From assembly GCA_021307315.1 (NCBI GenBank), contig JAJSPD010000029.1, positions 124,001 to 188,000 of the forward strand: a DNA stretch of 64,000 bases, read 5' to 3'. Below the pieces are notes generated by a model. It was not told where the DNA came from. It made no database searches and saw only the letters and a list, made by a program, of their open reading frames with translations. This DNA is from Bisporella sp. PMI_857. Lineage: Eukaryota; Ascomycota; Leotiomycetes; Helotiales; Helotiaceae. The position numbers and the translations under genes were made by a program. Below, piece after piece: positions 21,171 to 31,626 of the stretch (positions are counted from its first letter, which is position 1; the number at the start of each line of letters is the position of its first letter).

Positions 21171-23615
21171 ATGACTGATATTTGGAAGTATTCTGTTCCT
21201 GTCGACAGAGATGTCACCAGAGAGACAGGATTGTGTTTTACAACTCTTCCAATTCGAATCCACTCTTGTGATGATATTGCTAACGAAGCAACGCTCAAGT
21301 CAATCAAAGACTGGGGAGAGGCAATCGGAGACGGATGGGACAAGAAATCCGGCTCTGCACTCTGCTCAGTCGGCAATTGGTGCTCATTTATTTTCCCTGA
21401 GTCACTACCTGACCGGCTGCAAGTAATAACATACCTTGCGAACTTGGGAAATATTCATGATGGTATTTGGACACTTTACTCTTACAACAACACTTATAAT
21501 ACACACATAATCTGACTTCCTAATAGATGCCTGCGAGGAGATGGACTCTGCAACTGCAGTACAGGCGCATGGGGAACTCAGCCGAGCCCTAGATATCAAC
21601 GAAGCCGAAGATGTCATGGACTATTCAAAGTCAGCCAAATTGAAGAGGATGGTGTCACAATGCCTTTTAGATTGTATCAATCACGACCATAATCTTGGCA
21701 TGCAGATGCTCGAGTCATATCGGACAAAGTGGCTCGACGTTATGGTAAGTAGAATATCTATCTCTTTTAATTCAAATATTGCTGAGTAATAAACTTGCAA
21801 TAAGTTGCCTCATAAAATTAAACTGGCCGATCTTTTGTTGTGGGAAATTTTAACAATCGGGCTTTGTCTTAGGAGCACCCTGATATCCATACCGTGACAA
21901 CTATTGGAGATTATCTCGTTTTTAGGAACTTAAACGGTGGAATGGAGCAAGTTATCTCTAATGATGCCCGTCTAGTGATGTTGAACTAATGCTCCTTAGG
22001 CCATTCTGGCTAATGTGTCAATTTGGAATGGCGATTTCTTTGACAAAAAAAGAATTGCAGCTTGTCCAGCCCATATTCATTCCAGCCGAAAGTGCCTTGG
22101 TTCTGACCAACGATTATTGGAGTTGGGATCGAGAATACTATTTATCCAAAAGAGCCGGCGCTCCCAAGATAGTCAACTCAATTGACCTTTTCATGAGGAC
22201 GGAGGGAATGACAGTCGAGGAGGCGAGAGAAAAGGTGAAAAGACTTATCATTTCGTATGAGGCAGATTATCTCAGGTTGAAGTCTGAATTCTACCAGACC
22301 TATTCCGAAATATCTCCTGCTTTGCGGCGTTATATTGAAGTCTGTGGAGCAATTGTAGCTGGGAATCATTACTGGTTAGTAATCCTACCGTGACTACTTG
22401 TTATTCAGCGGCACTTACTTTTGAAAACATAGGTGTGCAAACTGCCCTCGCCATAATGCATGGCAACAAAACTTTCCAGACAGCCAAGTCGGAATAAATT
22501 CAATCGTTGGAGAGCCCGCCAATGTAATAACGAAGAAAAGGAAATTCTCAGAGGATGATTCGATCTCAAGCAGTTCACGTGCGGATTCAAAGTCCTCGTA
22601 TGATGGAGAATCCCTAACTCACACCTCAAACACGTCAATATCAGATTCCAGCCTTTTTAACTTCAATGATTCTCTTCTTTGGAAAAAGCCATCCCACACT
22701 CCAATCTTAGACCCTATCAACTACATCAACTCCCTACCATCCAAAGGGCTCCGAACAATGCTCATTGAAGCATTGGATCAATGGCTCCATGTACCTCCCA
22801 GTGCTCTCCGTATCATCAAAAGCATCGTCGACCAGCTGCATAATGCATCGTTGATTCTGGACGATATAGAAGACAACTCGCCTTTGAGAAGAGGGAATCC
22901 TGCCGCTCATACGATATTTGGTCAGGCGCAATCAATAAACAGCGCAAATTTCATGTTTGTTTGTGCCGTTCAGGAGGCCCGAAAGCTTAGAAATCCACGG
23001 GCTGCAGACATTCTCCTCAATGAGCTGGAATGTTTGTATTTAGGCCAAAGTTGGGATCTCTATTACAAATTCAATCTTCGTTGTCCCACAGAGAGGGAGT
23101 ATCTTACTATGGTGGACAACAAAACGGGCGTAATGTTCCGCCTTCTCTCAGAGCTAATGCAAGGGGAAAATTCTCAAGAATACGTTGACTTCAGTCGTCT
23201 GACGTTACTATTTGGCCGATTCTTCCAGATCCGCGATGACTACATGAACATCCACTCATCAGAGTATTCTGAACAGAAAGGGTTCTGTGAAGATTTTGAC
23301 GAGGGGAAATTTTCCTACCCGATCGTTCATTCTCTGCAAAACAGTCCTGAGCTTGCATCTCGCATTTTGGGCATCTTTAGACAACGGCCCACCGGGCTAG
23401 ACGGGGGATCAGGTTCTCTCCCACGGGAGACAAAGTTGTACATTCTTAACATGATAAAGGCCACGGGAAGTATGGAAGGAACTTTGACCATACTGAGGGA
23501 TTTGGAGGAAAGGCTGCACAATGAGATAAAATCTCTGGAGGAGCGTTTGGGAATGGAAAATCCAATGCTGCATTTGCTGTTGACCACCCTGACCATGAAG
23601 GAAAGGCGTCAGTAA
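21171..23615 (+). CDS. Chimeric terpene cyclase/prenyltransferase (fusicoccadiene-synthase type), 5 exons, 713 aa
   Basis: Backbone enzyme of the cluster: the C-terminal prenyltransferase makes a C20/C25 diphosphate from IPP and DMAPP, the N-terminal class I cyclase folds it. Exons: 21171-21462, 21527-21744, 21873-21946, 22000-22374, 22433-23615; sum 714 codons. Cyclase motifs are DDACEE (97-102, created by splicing) and NDYWSWDRE (232-240, NSE-type Mg2+ site). A Ser-rich linker with a basic KKRK follows. Prenyltransferase motifs are DDIED (463-467) and RDDYMN (second Asp-rich motif, 588-592). The third intron has a GC donor (GCAAGT), needed to restore the GGMEPFW segment. All catalytic motifs are intact and the length matches PaFS/ophiobolin-synthase relatives. 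Product chain length and ring type cannot be read from sequence. Confidence 0.93.
21947..21999 (+). other. GC-AG intron in the terpene synthase gene
   Basis: 53-nt intron starting GCAAGT, the consensus for GC-type donors, ending CTCCTTAG, with AACTAAT as branch site. It joins ...NGGME to PFWLMCQFGM in frame. No GT donor in the region gives a working frame. Confidence 0.8.
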
Positions 23616-24516
23616 AGCTTTCAAGTTTCATGCGGATAGAACGAACTTGTCTAGCTTTCTTCACTGCTCAGTGAATGGAATCTTTGTTTCCATTTGATGG
23701 ATGTTATCACAAGTCATTTCTGGCGTCTATAACGGCTCTAGAGAATAAGGAACGACGGTCATATAATCTTTTATGCTGAATACCCAATATTACTTAGCAA
23801 CATCGCATGACCCATCAGTGGATGTCAGGATTCATCACCAGTGGTTGCAGGTATTGGATAGAACAGTTAAAACAAATCAATCTTCCAAGTTCAACAGTTT
23901 ATATATGGTAGATTTACTTAATAAAACTTTAACTTTTATATTTGACACTGTTTAAGAGCGCGAAGGAAAGGATACAATTAAAAAGCCTAACTTTAAATGT
24001 GCATAACGAAGTAGTAAGATCACGTCGAACTGAGGAAACAAAAGCTAGAACAGAAGTCTCCAAATTGAAATATAGGTGTTGCCACGAGACCAGAGCAGGA
24101 TCGGAAGAGCCAAACTCATGTAAATAGTATTAGTATCCTTTAGGCTTAGGCGGCTATAAAATATATCATGTATGAAGTTGATATATAGGGCACACCCCTT
24201 TCTTGGAGCATTTTCCACCAGTAGCCCAGGCAAATTTTTTGATGAATCGGGAACAATAGCCCTAGTTCGCGCTTACTTATTATATCATCATTTATATTGT
24301 CACAGTCGTATTCAAATGGCACACAAAAGGCTTCCTGTCTCTATTAGTAGATAGCATTGGAAGTCTCTGAATCACCCAATGACAAATCTCTAGAGAAAGT
24401 TAATAATGCAGTAACTGGGAGTGATAAGCTGTACATTGTGATAGGGCGATTCTTTCCCCATACTTCCAATCTGAGGTGGGCTCTATCCCTATAATCCCAA
24501 GTACCACCAACGGTGT
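23616..24516. other. Convergent intergenic region
   Basis: Between the 3' ends of the rightward terpene synthase and leftward P450. AT-rich, only short meaningless frames; presumably both terminators. No specific signal identified. Confidence 0.4.
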
Positions 24517-26380
24517 CTAAACCGGACTAAGTCTTGTCATGACCTGATACCCAATCCACAAATAAGATGACTCGATATCTGTTTCCCACGTAAGGACTTT
24601 CTGGCCGGTGATATCGAAGTGAAAAGAAAACACAAGCTTCGCCACCGCAAGTCTCAGGGACTGCATTGCTACCTCTTTCCCTAAGCATACTCTGGGGCCA
24701 AGCAAGAAAGGCCTGTGGGATGATCTGACATCATTTTCAAAGGCGGATCCGGGACCATTATCAAACCAACGTTCCGGGCGAAACTCTTCAGGTTGAGCCC
24801 AATATTTGGGGGAACGCTGAATGGTATACATATCTGCTGACACGTTAACTCCTGCAGGTATATATGTGCCATCGACCATAGCTCCTGGTGATGTGCGGTT
24901 TGTCCCTTTGCCATTTGCGGGAGGCAGTAGTCGGAGCGCTTCGTGGATGCAACCATTCAGAAATGGGAGGTTGAGAAGTCGACTGCCGGTAATATCATCT
25001 ACATGGGAGAATGTGTTTCTCAATTCACTTTTCAGTTGCCCCATTCGAATGGGGTCTCGAAGAAGATGATAGAAAATTGCTGAGAGAGTTGCCGCAGTTG
25101 TGTCATAGCCAACCATCCTATCGTTCTATTAGCCATAGGCTCAGAGTACTTCTGCAGCAAGATATGTTCCAAGGGGATTCGAAACAAGCACTCACACCAA
25201 AAGTGAAGAGTTACTCTTCATCTCTGCTTCTGTTAAGCTGATTCCGTTGTTCTTTGAGTTCATGATTGCAGTCAAGAAGTCCGATCGGTTGTCGCGCCGG
25301 TCCAAGCACCTAAATAACGTTATAAGCTATTTATTCTCCTTTGAATAAGAATGACTTACTCTCTGAACTTCGTGGAAGGCAAAATATTGGTAGGTAGACG
25401 AAATATGTAAGGGACCAACTCAATGAAGGATTCTATAACCCATCCAATTCTAGGGACTCGAGAGAAATGTTGTAACGCCTCAAAGAGCGGAGACAATTGA
25501 CAAAACGTAACTTTCAGCAGATCAAAGCGTTCTTTTCAAGTTAGCATTGCCACCTGTTGCTCTTAACTATATATATGGGCTTACTTCTTTGGTGATTATC
25601 GAGAGGCTCCCCAAATGAAAGATCCCCAACAATATTCCAAAGTGTTCGAGATAGATGATCAGTTAGATTCACTACATTTCCGGCCCCATTCTTCTCGAGG
25701 TCCTGTAACAATCTATCAAAGTGGAATTGCTGCACGCTTTCTTGCTCAAAGAGTGCTTTGGAAGTAAAGGCTGGCAAAAGTGCAGTTCTCAATCTTTTGT
25801 GTGCTATTTTCTCGGTAGTGGTAAGGACGTTATTATTACCTTCCCAAACAATTTTCCCGAGCATTGACTCTAAGGTCCCGGCTTTCGAAAAGTAGCCTTG
25901 AATCTCTGGACCTGGGTTATGGATTGTATTTTGTGCCTCAATGGTTGCAAAAGATACCTCGTTAGGTGCTATCCTGACACATGAGCCTTGTATTATTCAG
26001 TATTTGCCAGCTTAAAGGAGACAGATAATATTGGTACCATATCGTGTATGTAGCTCCTGAATCTCAATATTCAAGCGTTTCCTGTAAACAGCTCTCATTA
26101 ACCATAACTGTAAAGACGAATAAGCATCATGTAACATTAGGGTCTTGATATAAGTCATACTGGTGAGACTGCTGCAATAAAAGGGCCAGGTACGTGCGAT
26201 ATTGGATGGAAGTAATAGTTCCAAATACCGTGAGCCATTAATGCTCCAACAAACTTGGAATTATTAGCACCCTCATAGTCTCATTTCTCTGTTCCATAGG
26301 TATAATTTTACCAACAAAATAGCTATCAACAAAGACGCTGAAGGGTCCACACTCGAAAAAGACCACATTTGAAGAACCAT
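24517..26380 (-). CDS. Cytochrome P450 monooxygenase, 7 exons, 506 aa
   Basis: Heme-thiolate monooxygenase anchored in the ER, likely oxidising the terpene product. Exons: 26380-26312, 26253-26161, 26107-26038, 25986-25585, 25531-25360, 25309-25196, 25117-24517; sum 507 codons. An N-terminal hydrophobic anchor is followed by the proline-rich hinge FHPISHVPGP. VRIAPNE, the C-helix HKRLR, I-helix VGYDTTA (residue 309 on), ExxR in EALRLLPP, FRPERW and the heme loop FLLGPRVCLG with Cys451 are all intact. It converges on the terpene synthase and diverges from the first UstYa gene. Resembles the fungal P450s often named with benzoate-hydroxylase-like or pisatin-demethylase-like families; I give no CYP number. 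Confidence 0.92.
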
Positions 26381-28155
26381 TGTTCTCTTCGTCTTGGAGT
26401 GGTCAGGGTATGTCAATGCTGCCAGTATATTTGAAACCTATGAAGGCGATTCACAAGCGAATGGATAAATTGGATTCGATAATCTAATTAGAAACCAAGG
26501 TGCCTCTCGCGGAGATAACACTTTCTCCAATGCTCCTCTTACATGCGTTGCTAGAAGAGCAGCTGCATATTGTCGGAAACTTTGGGCTGTATTCTAAATA
26601 TCACTCTAAAAACCAAACTCAAACCATTTATCTGCACAGAATTTTGAATTATAAAAATTTTTCATAATAGAAAAAACACTTACTTTGCTGTCTTTCTTGC
26701 TATCTACGGAGATAAAGCAATTCAGTTTTTAAATAGCACTAGCAAAATAGCTTTATTAGTATACTTACCTAAACTAAGTTAAGTAATAAGCTAAATAAGC
26801 AGCATTACACACGTACTTAAAGCCTTTTGCTAGTGCTAATAGATAACATACCTGCTGTAATTCCGTGTATCCGAAAGTCCGGCAGATGTACCGCTTTCTA
26901 GCCCACACTGCCATGTTCGATTACGAAGCAGGTACCTCGATCCGTTTTATGGGCCCTCTGGTAACATTAATATATGGACCGGAACGGTATTTGACAAGGG
27001 GTATGATGTAAAACTGGGGCTTTGTGGAGCCAACCAGGGGGAAAGCAGTTCTGTCTGAATAAAAAGTATAAATCCTTAAAGTACCCTTGCAAGGCTATCT
27101 CAAAATCCACTTTTCTCATTCACACGAGCCGGCAAAAATGGAGCAGAGGAGTTGAGCCTTTAATAAGTGGCAAGTCGTAAAATGCTTATTTGAATGGCTT
27201 AGGTTCTGAGAGGGGAAAATACTTGGCCATATCCACAAAGATCCAGTTTTGCCCTTTATTCAGAGGGTTGGGGGAGGGTAGGCAGAGTATGGAACCATAA
27301 TTCTCACAACATTCAACTCACACTAATGACATATTTTAACACTATAAAGGTTGGGATCGTGTAGTGATTGAAGAGCTTAATCGTTTTGCCTTTTTCTTGA
27401 TTTTTTTATGCTAACGTTCCCGGACTATTTCAAGTTGTTCCCCACGCATGCATGCATGAAGTCCATCTATACGAGTCATTAAGCCACATTCTTTGCATGT
27501 ACTATAATATTGCGTCAAAGAAATCTACCTGGGATAACTTTTAAATGCCCCCAGGCGCATATCTATGCCATGGAGAGTCGCAGAGACCGCTACGGTACTC
27601 TGGAATTCAAAGATATTGCAGCATTACGGCCACCCCCACGCATTGGCATGCATGGACGTCACTTACTGTAATATTTTATAGGGAGATTTATAGTTTAGAC
27701 CAAGAAGCGCGATTGACTCGACATTGCTTTCCATTTTCTATATATTGATCACTCCCTAGTAGGTCTATGTCATCCCAGTCAACCCCGTGGATACCTGGAT
27801 GACCTTATCAGCGGGGTGTGTTGTCAACTTTAGGTTTTCACCTAGCTATAACCCTAATAAGCGGGTTCTAGAGGATATGTTTTATTGACTATATCGAAAT
27901 AAACTTTTGGGTGTGAGCTTTCCAAGACTGGCAGTAAAGTGCGCGAACACGAATTCTTCGTATTTGTGCAAGTAAGGCTCATTCTGAGCCGTACAGTCTA
28001 GACGAAAGACGTCCGAGTACTTGTTAGAGCATACTAAGGTCAAAGGCTCTTCCTACCTCCAACGGCAACTTAGGCTACATAGCTGGTTGTTCAAGTTTTA
28101 GTTACTGAGCTACCATCATTAAAAGTTTCCTTTGAAAATATTTAGTTCCTACAAA
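26381..28155. other. 1.8-kb divergent intergenic region, P450 to UstYa-like gene
   Basis: No gene recognised. Contains promoters of both flanking cluster genes. The part at 26640-26850 is strongly AT-rich and holds a perfect 14-bp inverted repeat, described separately. GCATGCATGCATG-type alternating motifs occur near 27446. Confidence 0.4.
26734..26838. repeat. Perfect 14-bp inverted repeat, possible MITE remnant
   Basis: TAGCACTAGCAAAA at 26734-26747 and its exact reverse complement at 26825-26838, with 77 AT-rich bases between. It could be a stem-loop, the ends of a miniature transposon, or a mutated repeat. No clear target duplication seen. Confidence 0.45.
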
Positions 28156-29198
28156 ATGATGGAATCCTCCAAAAGGGACACATACCCGCGGTGTTCAGAA
28201 GACGAGCCCTTTATATATTCAGATTCCACCCTAAGAAGACAAAGGACACCATGGAATACGTATCTCACGGCTCTACATTATATTTTGACTGCTATTCTTG
28301 GCCTCACATGTTTGGGCTTCTTCGTACACCACCAAAGTGTTGAGGTTAGCTCCTTTGAACACGGATTTAAGACAGAGTTAAGTGAGAAGTATATCATTCT
28401 AATAGCTCAGAGGGAGATCTAACGGATGATCAGGCTATATATTTCCAGCGATTAAACTTGAAACAAAAACTTTCCATTTCTTGACGAGCAAAGAGGAAGG
28501 TCTGCAGCGTGAATTTGTAGGGTCACGAACACCAGAAATTGACCATGCCTGGAACAGGCTTCTTCACTGTAAGCTATTTGCTTCCAAGGGAGTACCAAGA
28601 CAAGGCTCATATAACCCTTAGCTGCAAATCTTGACTTGACAGATGAGGAAGCTGGGCCTGAGTTATGGAACACGACATGGAAGTGGGAAGACACAGGGTA
28701 TTGGTTCTCTGGGTATGCCAACTAACCTCATGTCTCTTGAGCAGTTGCTTATTGTTAAAGCGTCTCAATGTGGCACCAGTTACACTGCCTCAATTTCCTT
28801 AGAGAGGCCGTTCATTGGGACACTTATGACGGTCCGCCTGGCCCTCCTATTCAATACCATCTCGGTAGGTTGCTTCCTGAAATAGCAACATCGGTATAGT
28901 GACTCCAGAGCATATCTAACAAGCATCAGATCACTGCATTAATTACTTACGTCAGGTGATAATGTGCTACGCTGATATGACGCCCATGCGGTATGACTGG
29001 GACCAAGGCGCGGGGAGGCTAGTGCTTCAAGATGAGCCGCATACTTGCCGCAATTATGAGAGCATTGATGATCTGGCAAGGCCATTGGCGAGTTGCCACA
29101 ATCTTGATTTCTCTCAGCCGGGGGGGACGGGGAATTACCCTAAAGGGACATACCCCAGAGGGACATGTGTGAGGGGCCCATATTTTGCGGATTATTAA
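28156..29198 (+). CDS. UstYa-family (DUF3328) oxidase-like protein, 5 exons, 262 aa
   Basis: Exons: 28156-28381, 28449-28568, 28643-28712, 28761-28864, 28930-29198; sum 263 codons. One membrane span follows the N-terminal tail (about residues 37-57). The middle has SRTPEIDHAWNRLL and DTGYWFSGVSMW. The signature of the family, HxxHC(n)HxxHC, is complete after splicing: HQLHC at 144-148 and HLDHC at 172-176. Then come YLRQVIMCYADMTP and HTCRNYESI. UstYa relatives are membrane-bound oxidases, thought metal-dependent, in fungal ribosomal-peptide and other pathways, doing oxidative cyclisation, hydroxylation or halogenation. The ATG at 28156 is the first in frame. It lies divergent to the P450 and convergent with a second UstYa gene, so it probably acts on the terpene skeleton; substrate is inference. 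Confidence 0.88.
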
Positions 29199-29822
29199 GG
29201 CTACGAGGGTCAGAGGGGTGAATAATTAGTTAAAAATTGAAAAGCGGTGTTGATCTGGGACATTGAGCTGAGTTATCTTCGCTACAACTGGGCGGTATGT
29301 CGAAGAGTCAGATAGAATACATTAACGAGGTTATTCTATTGTGGCTTCCCAGCTATCAGATATTAGAATAGACTAGGAATCAGCAAGTAGCATGTGATGA
29401 CTTCTTACTCTGTGTGAGACAAAGGCTGTAGCAAATTTGACAACCAAATAGTAACGTTGCCTGGCTCTTCCTGACTAAGATGAAGAAAAATACAGCCAGA
29501 GAGCCCGGGTATGCAATCCAAAGACTATATTCAATGCAATATTAATGGAAAGAAAGATGGTTCTCAATAAAAGAAGAATAGGATATTGCATCTATATTTG
29601 ATAAACTATATACGTTAATTTGTTAATGATTATCTGGGACTTGTCACGCGAATGGTACAGAGACAAGCCATGTAAGAAACTACAATAGTAATTCGGTCTT
29701 AATATATACTCTAAGCAACACACGGTTAACTAACAGACAATCTGGCATGCTCTGTACTCAGCGAAATAAGGAATCTTAAATATTCGCCCAAACCTCCATC
29801 TCATACGACCCCGAACTTCCCG
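29199..29822. other. Convergent intergenic region between two UstYa genes
   Basis: AT-rich, no coding pattern. It holds both 3' ends. Confidence 0.4.
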
Positions 29823-30788
29823 TCATTGCGTGGACTTGGCAGTATCAGTTGCATTTTCGAGAGTCTCCACAACGACCAATGGTGCCGGGGCGAAGGGCCC
29901 ATGTGGCGGCTTTGTAATGTCATTCTCTGTGATGTTTGAGATTGCCAACGCCTGATATTGCTCCAATACTGACTCAAAGTCCCAGCACTGATTCCAGATG
30001 TTTGTGTCCGGAACAGGCACTGGAAATTCCTCCATCCAGCGATATAAGTATATCGCTCCGTTTGGCTTGCACATCAAATTCTCCAAGAGAACTTGGACGC
30101 AATGGGTAGTGTGGAGTTGGTACAGTGCATCGGGGTCTCCATCCGGATAGTAGTAGTCCTTGTGTATGGCTTTGCGGAGACTGTTCAGACAGTGAATATT
30201 GTGAAACACTGCTGCTTTGGCGACATATGCATCTTCGCCATACTCGGATGGTAGTTTGGCTACCACTTCATGGTCTTTCCACATTTTCTTGATGTCAGAT
30301 TGTGACACCGGCCAGAGTTCTTCGGCAATCATTCGATCCCAGGCTTCATCAACTTCAGGGCTTGGTGGGGCTCGCCAGATGGTCGGGCCGCCATCTCCAT
30401 ATTGAGCAAAGCTCATCTTCATTGTCATCGGGAATTCAAAGGCGTCTAATAGAGGAGCTTGGCATTCTTTTAACATTGCATCAGAGCAGAAGTTGGATAA
30501 GTGCTTACAATGAGACGACATCTTCTTCAAATCGGCGTTGATTTGGCTTATAGCTTCCTTCTGATAGACATGTAAAAGTGAAGTGCCTGAGAAAACAAAG
30601 AGGATAACGTTCGCAGCGATTATGATCCATGAGAAGAAGGTAATTGACCTCGTGCTAGACGTAGTCTTCCATACTGGTATCTCGCTGTTTATCATGCTCT
30701 CATTTCCGGAGTCGCTACCGTTACAAGTTTCATATCGACTCTTCTGTGTCATTGAAGTTTTTGAAAAGGATCCTTTTTTGAAAAACAT
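29823..30788 (-). CDS. UstYa-family (DUF3328) oxidase-like protein, single exon, 321 aa
   Basis: Second UstYa-type gene of the cluster, without introns. A polar N-terminal tail of ~48 residues precedes one membrane span (about 50-71). A Cys-rich stretch (HCKHLSNFCSDAMLKEC) follows, then WRAPPSPEVDEAWDRM. The two metal-site motifs are HNIHC (196-200) and HTTHC (226-230), followed by LLENLMCKPNGAIYLYRW. The C-terminal ~40 residues are a Pro/Thr-rich extension longer than in the first copy. The two copies differ strongly in sequence and intron content, so they are not a recent duplication; UstYa proteins often work in pairs in dikaritin pathways. Start ATG at 30788. Confidence 0.9.
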   Translation of the reverse strand: MFFKKGSFSKTSMTQKSRYETCNGSDSGNESMINSEIPVWKTTSSTRSITFFSWIIIAANVILFVFSGTSLLHVYQKEAISQINADLKKMSSHCKHLSNFCSDAMLKECQAPLLDAFEFPMTMKMSFAQYGDGGPTIWRAPPSPEVDEAWDRMIAEELWPVSQSDIKKMWKDHEVVAKLPSEYGEDAYVAKAAVFHNIHCLNSLRKAIHKDYYYPDGDPDALYQLHTTHCVQVLLENLMCKPNGAIYLYRWMEEFPVPVPDTNIWNQCWDFESVLEQYQALAISNITENDITKPPHGPFAPAPLVVVETLENATDTAKSTQ

Positions 30789-31626
30789 TGTTGATAATGT
30801 GTAAGAAGCTGAAGAGTGTATCCTGTAGTTTTCGAAACCTCAGTCCCGTATTCAATAAGCACGCGCACAAGGTCATTCAAAATTTGGGTTGCTATGGACT
30901 GAAAATTTTATGTCACTACAACTATCATTGAAACTATTGGTGAGCTTAGCAGCATGTAAGCATGACTCGCGAGTCTATGTCAGTACCTGAATTGTCGATA
31001 ATCATATGGATTTCCACTGCTTGCATCATGGAAGTGTCCTTATCATAGCATGGTAAAACTCATGACCTCGCCGAAGCTAATAGACTCAAAATTTAATAAG
31101 ACATTTAAAGTTCACCGGAAAATATAATGCACAATTCCGAGGACCCTACTCATGCTTTAACCTGCCTTTATAAAAATCGCTATTGTGGAATATAGAGTTT
31201 TGTTTAGTTCTGCGGTCGTAATATTCGAACTTTATTTTAGTAAATTATTGGCATACTTGGCTCTTCTAAACAAGGTTCTCCGGAGGTTACAATGAGGGGA
31301 ATGCATTTCATGTGAAACCTTCCTCCTTGGCAGCATAAACTCAAAGTATATTCTAGTATATCCTTCTTGCTGCTTTAAGCGATACCATAGTCAATACATG
31401 CGTAATATCAAAAGTACGAAAGCGGGATTATTACATGGGCTTTGCATAGAACCCAGAGGTATGAGAAGCAACTTCTCATACAAGCGTTTGAAGAAACAGC
31501 ATATGAAAACAACTGCATCTCTTCATGCTAGAATCGTCAATTCCGCATACTCAAAATCACTTATAGACCAAGCACTTATCCTACTATATCTTAGAATACC
31601 TTTCTAGTTTTGATTAGAGCTACACA
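30789..31626. other. Divergent intergenic region, UstYa-like gene to second P450
   Basis: Promoter space of the leftward UstYa-type gene and rightward P450. AT-rich; no gene or motif recognised with confidence. Confidence 0.4.
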
